Assembly (NCBI GenBank): GCA_018061965.1
Contig: JAGOTG010000008.1
Location: 1-64,000, forward strand
Length of the DNA: 64,000 nucleotides
From: Legionellaceae bacterium
GTDB lineage: Bacteria > Pseudomonadota > Gammaproteobacteria > Legionellales > Legionellaceae
Direction of reading: 5' to 3'
The notes beneath the pieces were generated by a model, which did no database searches, had not been told where the DNA came from, and worked only from the letters and a program-made list of their open reading frames with translations. Below, in pieces: positions 53,436-62,593 of this stretch; the stretch's first letter is position 1, and every line of letters begins with the position of its first letter. A program made the translations under genes and the position numbers.

Positions 53436-53876
53436 CTAATGTTTTAATTGATAATTTCCACGACAATAATCGTTAAAAAATTGTCCTTTAAATTCATGGG
53501 TTTTATTATCAAGTTGTCCGGATGTTAATGATGGCGATATTAAAGTTTTTTTGCCAGGTAGATGTATTATTACCTTGCTGCTTACATAACGCGTGGTTAA
53601 TTCATCACTAATGTATTTGTATTGAATTTTTCGGTTGATCTGGTCATAAAACTTCAAGCGAACATCTTGTCCATGCAATGCTGTTACCAACTCAGCACTA
53701 TCGGAAAAAACTTTATTACACTCAGCATCGGTAATAATGGCTGGTTGTAATGAAACAACACTAGAATGGACAATAAATAGGGGCTTTTTTTCTAATGTAA
53801 ATTTTGAAGAATCTTCTGCTAAAGCTGCAAGATTAAAAATAGCGAGTGCTACAAAAGTAGTTATTTTATATTTCAA
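53436..53876 (-). CDS. small secreted protein (146 aa), unknown
   Basis: A frame with ATG at 53909 exists, but TTG at 53874-53876 is the likely start: AGGAG lies 8-9 nt upstream and it gives a proper signal peptide (LKYKITTFVALAIFNLAALA, cleavage near ALA). The mature protein of about 125 residues has two cysteines (AECNK and DYCRG) and beta-rich character. No family is recognised. A 16-bp sequence in its upstream region recurs in inverted orientation before ilvB. Confidence 0.6.
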   Translation of the reverse strand: MKYKITTFVALAIFNLAALAEDSSKFTLEKKPLFIVHSSVVSLQPAIITDAECNKVFSDSAELVTALHGQDVRLKFYDQINRKIQYKYISDELTTRYVSSKVIIHLPGKKTLISPSLTSGQLDNKTHEFKGQFFNDYCRGNYQLKH

Positions 53877-53894
53877 TTTTATATCTCCTAATGA

Positions 53895-54113
53895 ATATAC
53901 TCTAAACACATAAATTTTCGGTTTGAGTATAGCTCTTTAAATATTTCCCTCTTATGAAAGACTATCTGAAAGATAGACTGAGTTCAAGGCGCTTTGATAC
54001 AAGGCAGAATGGCGCCATATCGAGTCATCTTAGGTTTCCACTGCTTTTTCTAGGATTATACATTAGCATAGTAAATCACACTTCTGGCATAAACGTTTGT
54101 GTTTAGAGTATAT
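53895..54113. repeat. 16-bp inverted repeat at two divergent gene starts
   Basis: ATATACTCTAAACACA (53895-53910) upstream of the secreted protein gene and its exact complement (54098-54113) upstream of ilvB face each other across 187 bp. They may be paired regulatory sites or the ends of a small inserted segment. A CTATCT/AGATAG hairpin lies between them (53962-53976). Confidence 0.5.
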
Positions 54114-54127
54114 ATTGAGGTATTAGC

Positions 54128-55864
54128 GTGGAACTAAGCGGCGCACAAATCCTGGTTCAGACCCTTATAGATGAAGGCGTAGAATATGTTTTTGGCTATC
54201 CTGGAGGGGCGGTATTGCATTTATACGACGCCCTTTTTCAGCAAAAAAACCTGAAACACATCCTGGTTCGACATGAACAAGGCGCAGCCCATGCCGCGGA
54301 TGGTTATGCCCGCGCCACCGGTAAGCCCGGCGTAGTAATAGTGACATCCGGCCCAGGTGCTACCAATACTGTCACGGGTATAGCCACGGCTTATTTGGAC
54401 TCAATCCCTATGGTCATCATTTCCGGCCAAGTGTCATTGTCCGTAATAGGTAGCGATGCTTTCCAGGAAGTCGACATGATAGGCATTACCCGCCCCTGCG
54501 TGAAGCATAGTTTTTTGGTCAAGGATGTAACCCAATTAGCCCTAACCATTAAAAAGGCGTTTTATATCGCAACTACGGGGCGTCCGGGACCTGTCGTAAT
54601 CGATGTGCCGAAAGATATAACGTCGCCATACATTAAAGTACCTTATAAATATCCTAAAAAAGTGTCTATACGCTCATACAACCCTATCGTTATGGAGCAT
54701 AAAGGAAAAATAAAAAAGGTCGTTGACTTATTACTGAGCGCTAAAAAACCTATTATTTATTCTGGTGGCGGCGTAGTGTTAGGCGAAGCCAGCAAGGAAC
54801 TAACCGAGCTTACCCGTACACTGGGCTATCCGATTACCAATACCTTAATGGGATTAGGTTCTTTCCCAGCATCAGATCGGCATTTTATCGGCATGCTGGG
54901 CATGCATGGCACTTATGAAGCCAATATGGCCATGCACGAAAGTGATGTAATTATCGCCATCGGTACGCGTTTTGATGATCGTGTCACCGGCAAACTGGAT
55001 TTTTTTTGTCCTTACGCCCAGATCATTCATATAGACATAGATCCGGCGTCTATTTCTAAAACCGTCAGAGTCGATATTCCTATCGTCGGCGATGTGAAGC
55101 CGGTACTGCAATGCATGCTAAAGTTAATCAAGGATGGTTCAAAAAAGCTCGACAAAAAAGCATTGGCGCTGTGGTGGCATAAAATCGCACAATGGCAGGC
55201 GGTTAACTGCCTGGAATTTGATAGGGAAAGCCCGTTGATTAAACCACAATATGTCATTGAGCAATTATTTGAAGTGACCAAAGGTAATGCTTATGTAACA
55301 TCAGATGTAGGCCAGCACCAAATGTGGGCAGCGCAATATTATCGTTTCGACAACCCGCGTCGCTGGATCAATTCAGGAGGACTCGGTACGATGGGCTTCG
55401 GCTTGCCTGCTGCCATTGGCGTTAAACTGGCATTCCCCAACGCGGATGTGGCCTGTATTACCAGCGAAGCCAGCATTCAGATGTGTATACAGGAATTATC
55501 GACGGCATTGCAATATAAAACGCCAGTTAAGATCATTAACTTGAACAACTCTTATATGGGCATGATTAGGCAATGGCAGGAATTTACTTACGAAAGCCGT
55601 TATTCGCATTCCTATATGGATACGATTCCCGACTTTGTAAAACTGGCAGAAGCTTATGGTCATATCGGCATGCGGATCGATAAGCCCGAGGAGGTCAGAC
55701 CGGCTCTGAAAGCCGCCTTTGCCCTAAAAGACCGTACGGTATTTTTGGACATCATGACCGACCGGACTGAAAATGTTTATCCGATGATTGAGGCAGGTAA
55801 AGGCCATCATGATATGAAATTACGAATTGCTCCGGGTAGAAAGATAGACAGAGAATTGGCATAA
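54128..55864 (+). CDS. ilvB: acetolactate synthase, large (catalytic) subunit
   Basis: A 578-residue ThDP enzyme that condenses pyruvate to acetolactate, the first common step of branched-chain amino acid synthesis. It opens with ELSGAQILVQTLIDEGVEYVFGYPGG, with the catalytic glutamate in RHEQGAAHAADGYARA (about 47-62) and RPGPVVIDVPKD (about 158). The ThDP/Mg motif is usually GDG or GEG followed by NN; here it reads SEA (residues 446-448) before IQMCIQEL and LNNSYMG. Start is GTG with GAGG about 8 nt upstream. It overlaps ilvN by one base. No ilvC, ilvD or leuABCD lies in the window. Confidence 0.93.
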   Translation: MELSGAQILVQTLIDEGVEYVFGYPGGAVLHLYDALFQQKNLKHILVRHEQGAAHAADGYARATGKPGVVIVTSGPGATNTVTGIATAYLDSIPMVIISGQVSLSVIGSDAFQEVDMIGITRPCVKHSFLVKDVTQLALTIKKAFYIATTGRPGPVVIDVPKDITSPYIKVPYKYPKKVSIRSYNPIVMEHKGKIKKVVDLLLSAKKPIIYSGGGVVLGEASKELTELTRTLGYPITNTLMGLGSFPASDRHFIGMLGMHGTYEANMAMHESDVIIAIGTRFDDRVTGKLDFFCPYAQIIHIDIDPASISKTVRVDIPIVGDVKPVLQCMLKLIKDGSKKLDKKALALWWHKIAQWQAVNCLEFDRESPLIKPQYVIEQLFEVTKGNAYVTSDVGQHQMWAAQYYRFDNPRRWINSGGLGTMGFGLPAAIGVKLAFPNADVACITSEASIQMCIQELSTALQYKTPVKIINLNNSYMGMIRQWQEFTYESRYSHSYMDTIPDFVKLAEAYGHIGMRIDKPEEVRPALKAAFALKDRTVFLDIMTDRTENVYPMIEAGKGHHDMKLRIAPGRKIDRELA

Positions 55865-56376
55865 TGAGACACATAATTTCCATTTTAATCGAAAACGAAT
55901 CAGGCGCCCTATCGCGTGTGGCAGGCGTGTTTTCTGCTCGGGGCTATAATATTGAGTCACTCACCGTCGCGGCAACTGAAGATCCCAGTCTATCGCGTAT
56001 GACCTTAGTCACTCGAGGCAGTGAAGAAATAATCGCGCAAATTACCAAACACCTGAATAAGTTGATTGATGTCGTCAAACTGATCGATTTAGCCGAGGCC
56101 TTTCAAATTGAACGTGAACTGATGATGATTAAAATTAAAGCCATCGGTGAAATGCGCGATGAAATCAGACGTGTGGTGGATACATTTGGTAGCAAGATTA
56201 TTGATGTGACGCCAGCCACCTATATTATTGAAATGACAGGCCCTTCGGAAAAAATCGACACGTTTATCGCCACATTAGACCCTACCAACATTATCGAAAT
56301 GGTACGTTCAGGCCCGATCGACATATCCATGGGCGAAAAAGGCATTCTCTCTCAAAAAGGGCGATCATTGCCTTGA
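55864..56376 (+). CDS. ilvN: acetolactate synthase, small (regulatory) subunit
   Basis: A 170-residue ACT-domain protein that binds valine and controls the large subunit. The ACT domain is at the N-terminus (HIISILIENESGALSRVAGVF, GYNIESLTVAATEDP), followed by the C-terminal dimer domain (REL...KI, MTGPSEKIDTFIATLDP, MVRSGPI). Full length for IlvH/IlvN. The ATG overlaps the ilvB stop as TAATG, so the pair is translationally coupled. Confidence 0.94.
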   Translation: MRHIISILIENESGALSRVAGVFSARGYNIESLTVAATEDPSLSRMTLVTRGSEEIIAQITKHLNKLIDVVKLIDLAEAFQIERELMMIKIKAIGEMRDEIRRVVDTFGSKIIDVTPATYIIEMTGPSEKIDTFIATLDPTNIIEMVRSGPIDISMGEKGILSQKGRSLP

Positions 56377-56679
56377 ATGAGCTCATCATGAGCGAAGCTA
56401 TATAAGATCTTTTCAATTAGGCAACGTATTTTGCTTGTTTATAAATATAATAATTTATTCTTAGCGTACGTTTCCGGTCATCTGGACTTCAAACCCCTAC
56501 TGTAACGCTTTGATAAATTTGCTAAATAAATGTCCATATTTAGCACCCTCATAAAAATGTCCCCTTTTTAGTTCGGTAACATTAGTTATGATGCAACGCG
56601 GGAGCAATTTAGAATTGTGTGCTTAATATGGCTTATCTGATACAATTGTGCACGACCATATTTAATGGGCAGGGCTACC
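56377..56679. other. intergenic region after ilvN, possible IS-end debris
   Basis: These 303 bases hold no gene. Two direct copies of AAATGTCC (56528-56535 and 56555-56562) flank TAGCACCCTCATAA and are followed by CCCCTTTTTA, reminiscent of repeated terminal motifs of some insertion sequences. No transposase sequence is present. The rest is AT-rich. Confidence 0.3.
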
Positions 56680-58725
56680 ATGCTAAATTCAGATGAAATT
56701 AATCATCAAAATCAAAGTGCATTCATACATCGACAATTAGTCGTCACCGTTATGGTTACTCTCCCTAAACTATTTTCTGGGGAACACGATAAAGATGTTC
56801 TAGCGCAAAATTTACGCTCACTCATGAAACTTGATATCAAATCCTTAAAATGTTTAGTGAATAACCCACGCACAAATAATGGGCAACTACTTAAATTATC
56901 GTCCCTATCTAATTTTGATGAACTTATGCGTATTGTTGTTTTCGATGACAACAGAACAAATCCTGTGCTTTTCGAAGATGACGTTCTCGAAGAAACCCAG
57001 ACATCTTCATCAAGCACTTTAGATCATACTTCTACACCAAGGGTGATGGAGTTAACGCATCAAAATTTCAGGGATGCAGAAACAATAGCCTTTATTATTT
57101 GGTTGCTTCCGAATGTATTGACGCTCAATCGTCATGAGGAATACTACCATCGTCAATATATAGCACACGATGAAGCCCGACAAGTAAAAAGCAATCTTGT
57201 CAAACTCTTGCAATTGACTTCGGAACAATTAAGGTGTTTTGAGTCCGCAATAATGAGTGCTATGTCTTTAAGCGAATTCAGGAACTTACTAGATCACGAC
57301 CAGTTTGATCTTATAACGACATACCCTGATAAAATTACAGTACTTCTTTCTGTTGTTGATACTCTTTCAGTAATAATAGAGGATAAGGTTCTTCGCAAAA
57401 ATATGTATTGTCTAGCGGCAAAAAGCCTAGATCCTAAAGCAATGGCCTTTGTTATATGTACGACTTTTCATAACCATCGAGAGCAGGAGTTTATGCCTTA
57501 TCTCGAGCTTCTCGTTGATCACTCATCACCACAGTTAATCATTGATAATTTACTTAAATTTTGTCCCCAAGATACTGATACGGCAGAGATCTTAAAAATC
57601 ATTCACAGTCTCAAAAAATTAAATATACACGCCCTATATTGGATATATAACGATAAGCTCTCTTTATTTGTGGGGGACTTTGCAAAAGATAATTTGGACG
57701 CGCTTATATCATTAGACATGTATAGCGATATGTTTGATTTAATTGACCTATTACCTGGATCTTTTGGGCAGGAAAATTACAACAAAATCATTCGTTACCT
57801 CAATTATAAACCGATACACCGTATTTCATCTATAGAAAAGCTATGTCAAGCAGAGGATGGTCAGGATAATTTTGATCTGATATTTGATAGCGTCTTGAAT
57901 AACGTCGATCCGAAAATATTTGATCCGAAAGCGTTGACTGACACGCTTAAAAATCTTCAAAGATCTGGTCTGCTTGGGCAGTCTAATCGAAATAGTGTTT
58001 CTCAATGTGACAACATTGATGCTTTATGTTTGGCAGTAAAAGCTATGTCTGACACGACTTATTATTCTACCTCACGACTTACCCAAACTAATTTCACACA
58101 ATTGATAAAGTTTTTTTCAATTCTCTTTGATCATTCTGGTGATAATTACAGATGGGTGAAAATGCGATACATTTTGTCTCTGTCTAAATTCGACGAAATC
58201 ATTTATATTTGTGAACAAAATCAAAATGAACCTATCGAAGTTGCTCAGCAAGCTTTTATTCAATTCGTAGATCCTTTGCTCGAAGGCACTGAGAATGAAG
58301 TTTTTCTGCGCTTGCCGTCGGATGTTCAAGAGCACAGTCGACGAGCCATGGATAATAGTTTGCGCGCTTTTGCCACAGTAATAAATTCTCAGGCGGCGCC
58401 TAATCCAAACCGAACAACGCTAGGATGTTGGTGTGCCGTTATTAGTATAACCACCTTGGCTACTTTATCGGCAGCTCTATATGCAATTGCATTTCTCTCA
58501 CTTCTCGGATTAATCATCAGTTTATTATGCTTAAGTCTGACTGTGTATCTTGGCTTAAAATACTTAGTACCCGCAATTCAAATTGAAGTCCTCGTAGAAC
58601 AAATACGAGAGAGCAATCCTAATCCTGAGTTTGAAAGGCCTCGTAATAGCGCCTACACCTTTTTTAATAATTGTTGTAGGGCTTTTTTCCCTGAGGATTT
58701 AACACTTCAAATGGGGCTTAGATAG
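56680..58725 (+). CDS. large helical protein with C-terminal membrane segment (681 aa)
   Basis: ATG 56680 is preferred over ATG 56665 because AGGG lies about 5 nt upstream. The protein is helix-rich without a signal peptide. Its middle (about 230-520) has short repeated helices with leucine and aspartate, possibly alpha-solenoid. A long hydrophobic stretch (about 585-640, starting CWCAVISITTLATLSAALYA) could make two membrane helices, with a short cytosolic tail. No family is recognised. LLVDHSSPQLIIDNLL resembles a segment of the protein at 15078. The size and layout resemble orphan effector-like proteins of Legionellales. Confidence 0.65.
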   Translation: MLNSDEINHQNQSAFIHRQLVVTVMVTLPKLFSGEHDKDVLAQNLRSLMKLDIKSLKCLVNNPRTNNGQLLKLSSLSNFDELMRIVVFDDNRTNPVLFEDDVLEETQTSSSSTLDHTSTPRVMELTHQNFRDAETIAFIIWLLPNVLTLNRHEEYYHRQYIAHDEARQVKSNLVKLLQLTSEQLRCFESAIMSAMSLSEFRNLLDHDQFDLITTYPDKITVLLSVVDTLSVIIEDKVLRKNMYCLAAKSLDPKAMAFVICTTFHNHREQEFMPYLELLVDHSSPQLIIDNLLKFCPQDTDTAEILKIIHSLKKLNIHALYWIYNDKLSLFVGDFAKDNLDALISLDMYSDMFDLIDLLPGSFGQENYNKIIRYLNYKPIHRISSIEKLCQAEDGQDNFDLIFDSVLNNVDPKIFDPKALTDTLKNLQRSGLLGQSNRNSVSQCDNIDALCLAVKAMSDTTYYSTSRLTQTNFTQLIKFFSILFDHSGDNYRWVKMRYILSLSKFDEIIYICEQNQNEPIEVAQQAFIQFVDPLLEGTENEVFLRLPSDVQEHSRRAMDNSLRAFATVINSQAAPNPNRTTLGCWCAVISITTLATLSAALYAIAFLSLLGLIISLLCLSLTVYLGLKYLVPAIQIEVLVEQIRESNPNPEFERPRNSAYTFFNNCCRAFFPEDLTLQMGLR

Positions 58726-58751
58726 CACGAAATATTCCCAAGAAGAGTCTG

Positions 58752-59612
58752 ATGTATGAAAAAGGTGATGGTGTAGCCCAAAGCGATAAAATAGCCTTAG
58801 ATCTATATAAGATGGCTCAATCTTACGATAGCTCAAATGTAGTTTTAGCTGATAAAATAAATCTTTTAGAAAGGCGTTTGCGTGAAAATGCAGGAGTGAA
58901 AAAACCAGTCGGTGTAGATGCTGAAATTCATAGAGCGCCAGTATCAGAGGTTGATAATAATGCAATGTATCGCAACCACCTTCATCAAATAGTTGTTGGG
59001 TTAAATATAAACGCAGAATTTTCAGCTGAATTAAACAGAGGAACAGCAAGCACCCCAGGAGAGCATTTGCGTTTTTCTGCTTACCCAGAAGCTTACAATG
59101 AATTGGCTGCATTAAAATCAGCACTTGATGAAGCTGGTATATCCTACGAAGAAAGAGTAAAGGGCATGGGTGGTGTAGAGAAAATTCTAGTTATTCGAGA
59201 AGTTCCTCGTATAAGACCTGGCTTTGAAACAAAACTAAGGCAAAATTATGCTGCTGCATTAGATAAAATTACGGCTGAAGCAAGTGCCAAGCATGCTAGA
59301 ACTGATGGTGAAGTTGATAGAAAGCAAGAACTAGATACTTTACGGGATAATTTAAAAGCACTATCAGTTTCATCAATGGGCGCTGACCCATACCAAGGCA
59401 AAAATTGGCACTAGTTGCCTAAGTCTCTACTTTTAGCTTCGGTTAAAAATGGGGGGATTACCCATGCTTCTGATAAATATATTTCTTTTTCCGAAGCCTG
59501 GGAAAATATTCATTCAGGTAAGTACATGCGCATCCAAACTGATGCTTGTGAGAGAGCTGTAGAACTAATTAAAAGTGAACCGAGATCTCCTGTATGGCCT
59601 AAGACTCTTTAA
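58752..59612 (+). pseudogene. truncated Sel1-repeat protein gene with in-frame amber codon
   Basis: The frame starts in the middle of a Sel1 repeat (MYEKGDGVAQSDKIALDLYKMA, split), so the upstream repeats are missing; upstream in-frame sequence is open only to a TAG at 58719. It reads 220 residues to TAG at 59412-59414, then stays open in the same frame for another 65 codons of protein-like sequence (SFSEAWENIHSGKYMRIQ) to a stop at 59610-59612. This fits one former C-terminal domain split by a nonsense mutation. If the first part is still translated, AGAAGAG 4 nt upstream could serve as Shine-Dalgarno. Confidence 0.55.
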
Positions 59613-59626
59613 ACTCTTAACTAATT

Positions 59627-59872
59627 TTAATGATGGTTGGCTTTTTCAGAAATATCTCTGGATTCCAAATCATCTAATGCCATATGAACGTGTTCGCACA
59701 AATTATCTAAAACCTTGTGAGCATCATGCTCACAGAATTTTTGATGTAATAAATTACCAAGTGAACACTCTACTCCGCGCAACAGCATTTCTGGTTTTCG
59801 CAATGATTGCGGTAATTCATGAATCGATTTAAATAAGGTTGTTGAAAGCGCCTGTCCGATATAGAAAGTCAT
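59627..59872 (-). CDS. small hypothetical protein after the efflux operon
   Basis: An 81-residue frame from ATG 59870-59872, about 80 nt after the stop of the outer-membrane factor gene and in the same direction. It reads plausible soluble protein (SIHELPQSLRKPEML, DNLCEHVHMALDDLESRDI) with histidine- and cysteine-containing helices. No Shine-Dalgarno is clear and no family is recognised. It may be the last gene of the efflux operon or a chance frame. Confidence 0.4.
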   Translation of the reverse strand: MTFYIGQALSTTLFKSIHELPQSLRKPEMLLRGVECSLGNLLHQKFCEHDAHKVLDNLCEHVHMALDDLESRDISEKANHH

Positions 59873-59951
59873 CTGGAGCGATATCCGAAATAGAGTATTG
59901 ATTTTTAGATGTCGTCTTATCTTGAATAAACAACGATCATAATTAGGACGT

Positions 59952-61430
59952 TTATACTTTCTCTTGCATCGCACGCGCAATATTCCAACCACCACCCAAA
60001 GCCTTGATCAAATTGACGCAAGCCATCTGTCCCTGAATTTGCAATTCAATAAGATTAATTTTATTTTGCAAAGCTTCGTCCTCTATAGAATAAACACCTA
60101 AATACGTATCCATCCCATTCACCATCCGTTGTTTGGCTTGATACAGTGCACGAAATGCCGCTTTGGTTGCGGCTTGTTGGCTCTCCATTTCCTGATGCAA
60201 ACGATAAGTTGCTACCAGACCATCTTCCACTTCTTGATACGCAGTTAACACGGTTTGACGGTAATTGTTCACGGTTTCATAATAAATTGCTTTTGCCTTT
60301 TTCAAATTGGCTTGTAAATAATAACCATCAAACACAATTTGACTAATTTGCTGTGGCATCATCACGATCCCAGAAGGAGGGCCCAATCCCCAAATTAAAC
60401 TAGGTTGCGAAAACAATTGGCCAATCGATCTGGTTTGAGCACCAATTAATGTATTGAGATTAAACGTTGGAAAAAATGCTGCACGCGCCACACCAATACT
60501 CGCATTCGCCGATTGGACGCGTTGCGCCGCAGCAGCCACATCCGGCCGCCTTTGTAATAAAACGGAGGGCACATCGGGCGAAACCGGCACAAAGCGCATA
60601 GGAACTTGCGCCGCTTTCAGATGAAAATTAGCCGGAATTGCACCTGTTAATACCGCCAAAGCGTGTTCTAATTTGGCTCGCGATAAACGCATATTGGTCG
60701 CCGCAGTTTTGGCCCGCTCAACGGTTTTAACTGCCTGGTCGTCTTCCAATGCAGATAGCGCCCCCCCGATATGGAGTTGATGAATCAAAAACAAAGCATG
60801 TTCATCTGCTGCTACAATTCTATCTAAAGCCTTTTGCTCTTCATCTTCACCACGCAATTGGAAATAAATATTAGCCAAACTGGCATGTAAGCTTAAATCC
60901 AATGCCGCTACGTCGAACTCTGTTGCACGCGCTGCGTGAGCACTGGCCGATACAGTGTTCCGGATTTCGCCCCACACGTCGACTTCATACGATAACAATG
61001 CCTGCAAGGTAAAAGTATTGTAGATAAATTGCGTACCATTATAAACATTCGCGATGCTTTGAGAATTATCTTGGCGCCCGCCTCCACCCACCCCCAAAAT
61101 AGTCGGGTATAAAAATGAGCGTGCAGCCTGGACCAAAGCGCGCGACTCTTGGAAACGAGCATAAGCTTGATCTAAGCTTGGATTGGAGCAAGTCAATTGG
61201 TCTTCCAGCTCATTTAATACCGGATCATGAAACGCGGTCCACCAACGACGATGTTTGCTTTCCGTCGCCAATGCCGGTTTGGCCATCACCCAACGCATAC
61301 CTTCTTTATACTTTTCCGGAATAGGCATGGGCGGCCGGTGAGATTTAGGCGCAAACGAACAATGAGTCGTCATCAGCATACTGAGACACAACCCCACCCC
61401 CAGGCGCCAACGACGCGTAGCGTTCATCAT
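59952..61430 (-). CDS. outer-membrane efflux factor of an RND system (NodT/OprM family)
   Basis: A 492-residue TolC-like channel protein, the outer-membrane part of a tripartite pump. It has an N-terminal signal with a cysteine at LMTTHCSF, an imperfect lipobox, and the family landmarks WWTAFHDPVLNELE (about 65), ANIYFQLRGEDEEQ (about 185), PDVPSVLLQRRPDVAAAAQR (about 275) and SIGVARAAFFPTFNL (about 303). Two homologous halves of long helices are evident. It overlaps the membrane fusion gene by 4 bp. Confidence 0.92.
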   Translation of the reverse strand: MMNATRRWRLGVGLCLSMLMTTHCSFAPKSHRPPMPIPEKYKEGMRWVMAKPALATESKHRRWWTAFHDPVLNELEDQLTCSNPSLDQAYARFQESRALVQAARSFLYPTILGVGGGGRQDNSQSIANVYNGTQFIYNTFTLQALLSYEVDVWGEIRNTVSASAHAARATEFDVAALDLSLHASLANIYFQLRGEDEEQKALDRIVAADEHALFLIHQLHIGGALSALEDDQAVKTVERAKTAATNMRLSRAKLEHALAVLTGAIPANFHLKAAQVPMRFVPVSPDVPSVLLQRRPDVAAAAQRVQSANASIGVARAAFFPTFNLNTLIGAQTRSIGQLFSQPSLIWGLGPPSGIVMMPQQISQIVFDGYYLQANLKKAKAIYYETVNNYRQTVLTAYQEVEDGLVATYRLHQEMESQQAATKAAFRALYQAKQRMVNGMDTYLGVYSIEDEALQNKINLIELQIQGQMACVNLIKALGGGWNIARAMQEKV

Positions 61431-62593
61431 AATGCGGTTTGAATGTTGGCATCCACCCTGTCAACTCGTTGTCCTGCATACAACGAATCGGGTGGATTAA
61501 TGATAATGTGCTCCCCGGGTTGAATACCATGTTCAACACGTACCTTTTTACCAAAATCAGTTGCAATATCAATATTTTTGAATACCACATGCCCCGTCTC
61601 ATCTACCGTTGCAATTTGCAGACCTGCAGCTTGAAAAATCAACGTGTTCACTGGCAAAATCACCGATTCTTGCGGATGCTCGATAGGAATTTCTACCATC
61701 GTATACCCACCTGGAAATAACGCGCCATCTCGATTATCTACCCAAAATTCTGCTTGTAAAGTTTGTAAAACCGCATCAATATTTTCTGCAGTTTTGAGCA
61801 GCTTTCCAGTAAACACACGGCCAGGATGTTCTGCGAATCGCAAATACACGGTCATATTAGGAGTGATTTTGGTGGAATAGGTTTGCGGCACATTCACATA
61901 CAAACGCAATTTATCCGATTGTACAATCTGAAAAAGCGGTTGGGCTTCAGCGGGATTAGAACCAATATTAATCAAATCACCAATATCCGTTTGTCGAGAA
62001 CTAATTACGCCATCAAACGGAGCAACCACGGTTTCAAAATTTACGAAAGCTCGCAATTTGTTAAAATTTGCTCTGGCCTGAAACATGGTAGCGGCCAAAG
62101 AAGCAGCACCGTATGTTTTATCGTCGGTCGCTTGTTTTGAAACTGAATCCGTTTTTAATAAATTAACCCAACGTTTAGCTGTAATTTGAGCCAAATCATT
62201 CTGTGCAGTTGCATAGCTCAAATATGATTCTGCTTCATGTAATTGCGCATCCAATTCTGGGCGATCAATCACCGCCAAAACATCCCCTTTGCGCACATGA
62301 TATCCAATATCCACATACCAAAACTTTAAATAACCTTTTGCTCGGGCATAGACTGTTGCACCATGCCAAGGCATAACAAATCCAGGAAGATAAATTTTTT
62401 CGGTGGCAGTACTATTTTGCGCAGTAATCGTTCGTACCAACGGCACTGAACTAGCCAACGTGTTTCCCTTGAGCCGCCAATAAGCAAATAGCCTTACTGT
62501 AAAAATCGCCACGACCAAAATGACGACTGCAACGCCAATCCATTGCCAACGATGTTTACGCCAATTTATACTTTCATACATCTCATCAAACAT
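61427..62593 (-). CDS. RND efflux membrane fusion protein
   Basis: A 388-residue periplasmic adaptor of the HlyD/AcrA family. ATG at 62591-62593 is preferred over an upstream start because AGGA lies 9 nt upstream and a single N-terminal membrane helix (WIGVAVVILVVAIFTV) follows. The lipoyl half-motif VYARAKGYLKFWYVDIGYHVRKGD is near residue 75 (split), with a helical hairpin and VVAPFDGVISSRQTDIGDLIN near 190. It joins pump and outer-membrane factor. It overlaps the pump gene by 8 bp and the outer-membrane gene by 4 bp. Confidence 0.93.
   Translation of the reverse strand: MFDEMYESINWRKHRWQWIGVAVVILVVAIFTVRLFAYWRLKGNTLASSVPLVRTITAQNSTATEKIYLPGFVMPWHGATVYARAKGYLKFWYVDIGYHVRKGDVLAVIDRPELDAQLHEAESYLSYATAQNDLAQITAKRWVNLLKTDSVSKQATDDKTYGAASLAATMFQARANFNKLRAFVNFETVVAPFDGVISSRQTDIGDLINIGSNPAEAQPLFQIVQSDKLRLYVNVPQTYSTKITPNMTVYLRFAEHPGRVFTGKLLKTAENIDAVLQTLQAEFWVDNRDGALFPGGYTMVEIPIEHPQESVILPVNTLIFQAAGLQIATVDETGHVVFKNIDIATDFGKKVRVEHGIQPGEHIIINPPDSLYAGQRVDRVDANIQTAL

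Noticed and set aside
54128..54130. GTG start of ilvB taken as a possible truncation
   Set aside because: GAGG is well placed and the following sequence is the normal IlvB N-terminus, so the gene is complete.
58699..59124. 141-codon minus-strand frame rich in leucine and histidine
   Set aside because: It is the shadow of the Sel1-type frame on the opposite strand and lacks a start signal.
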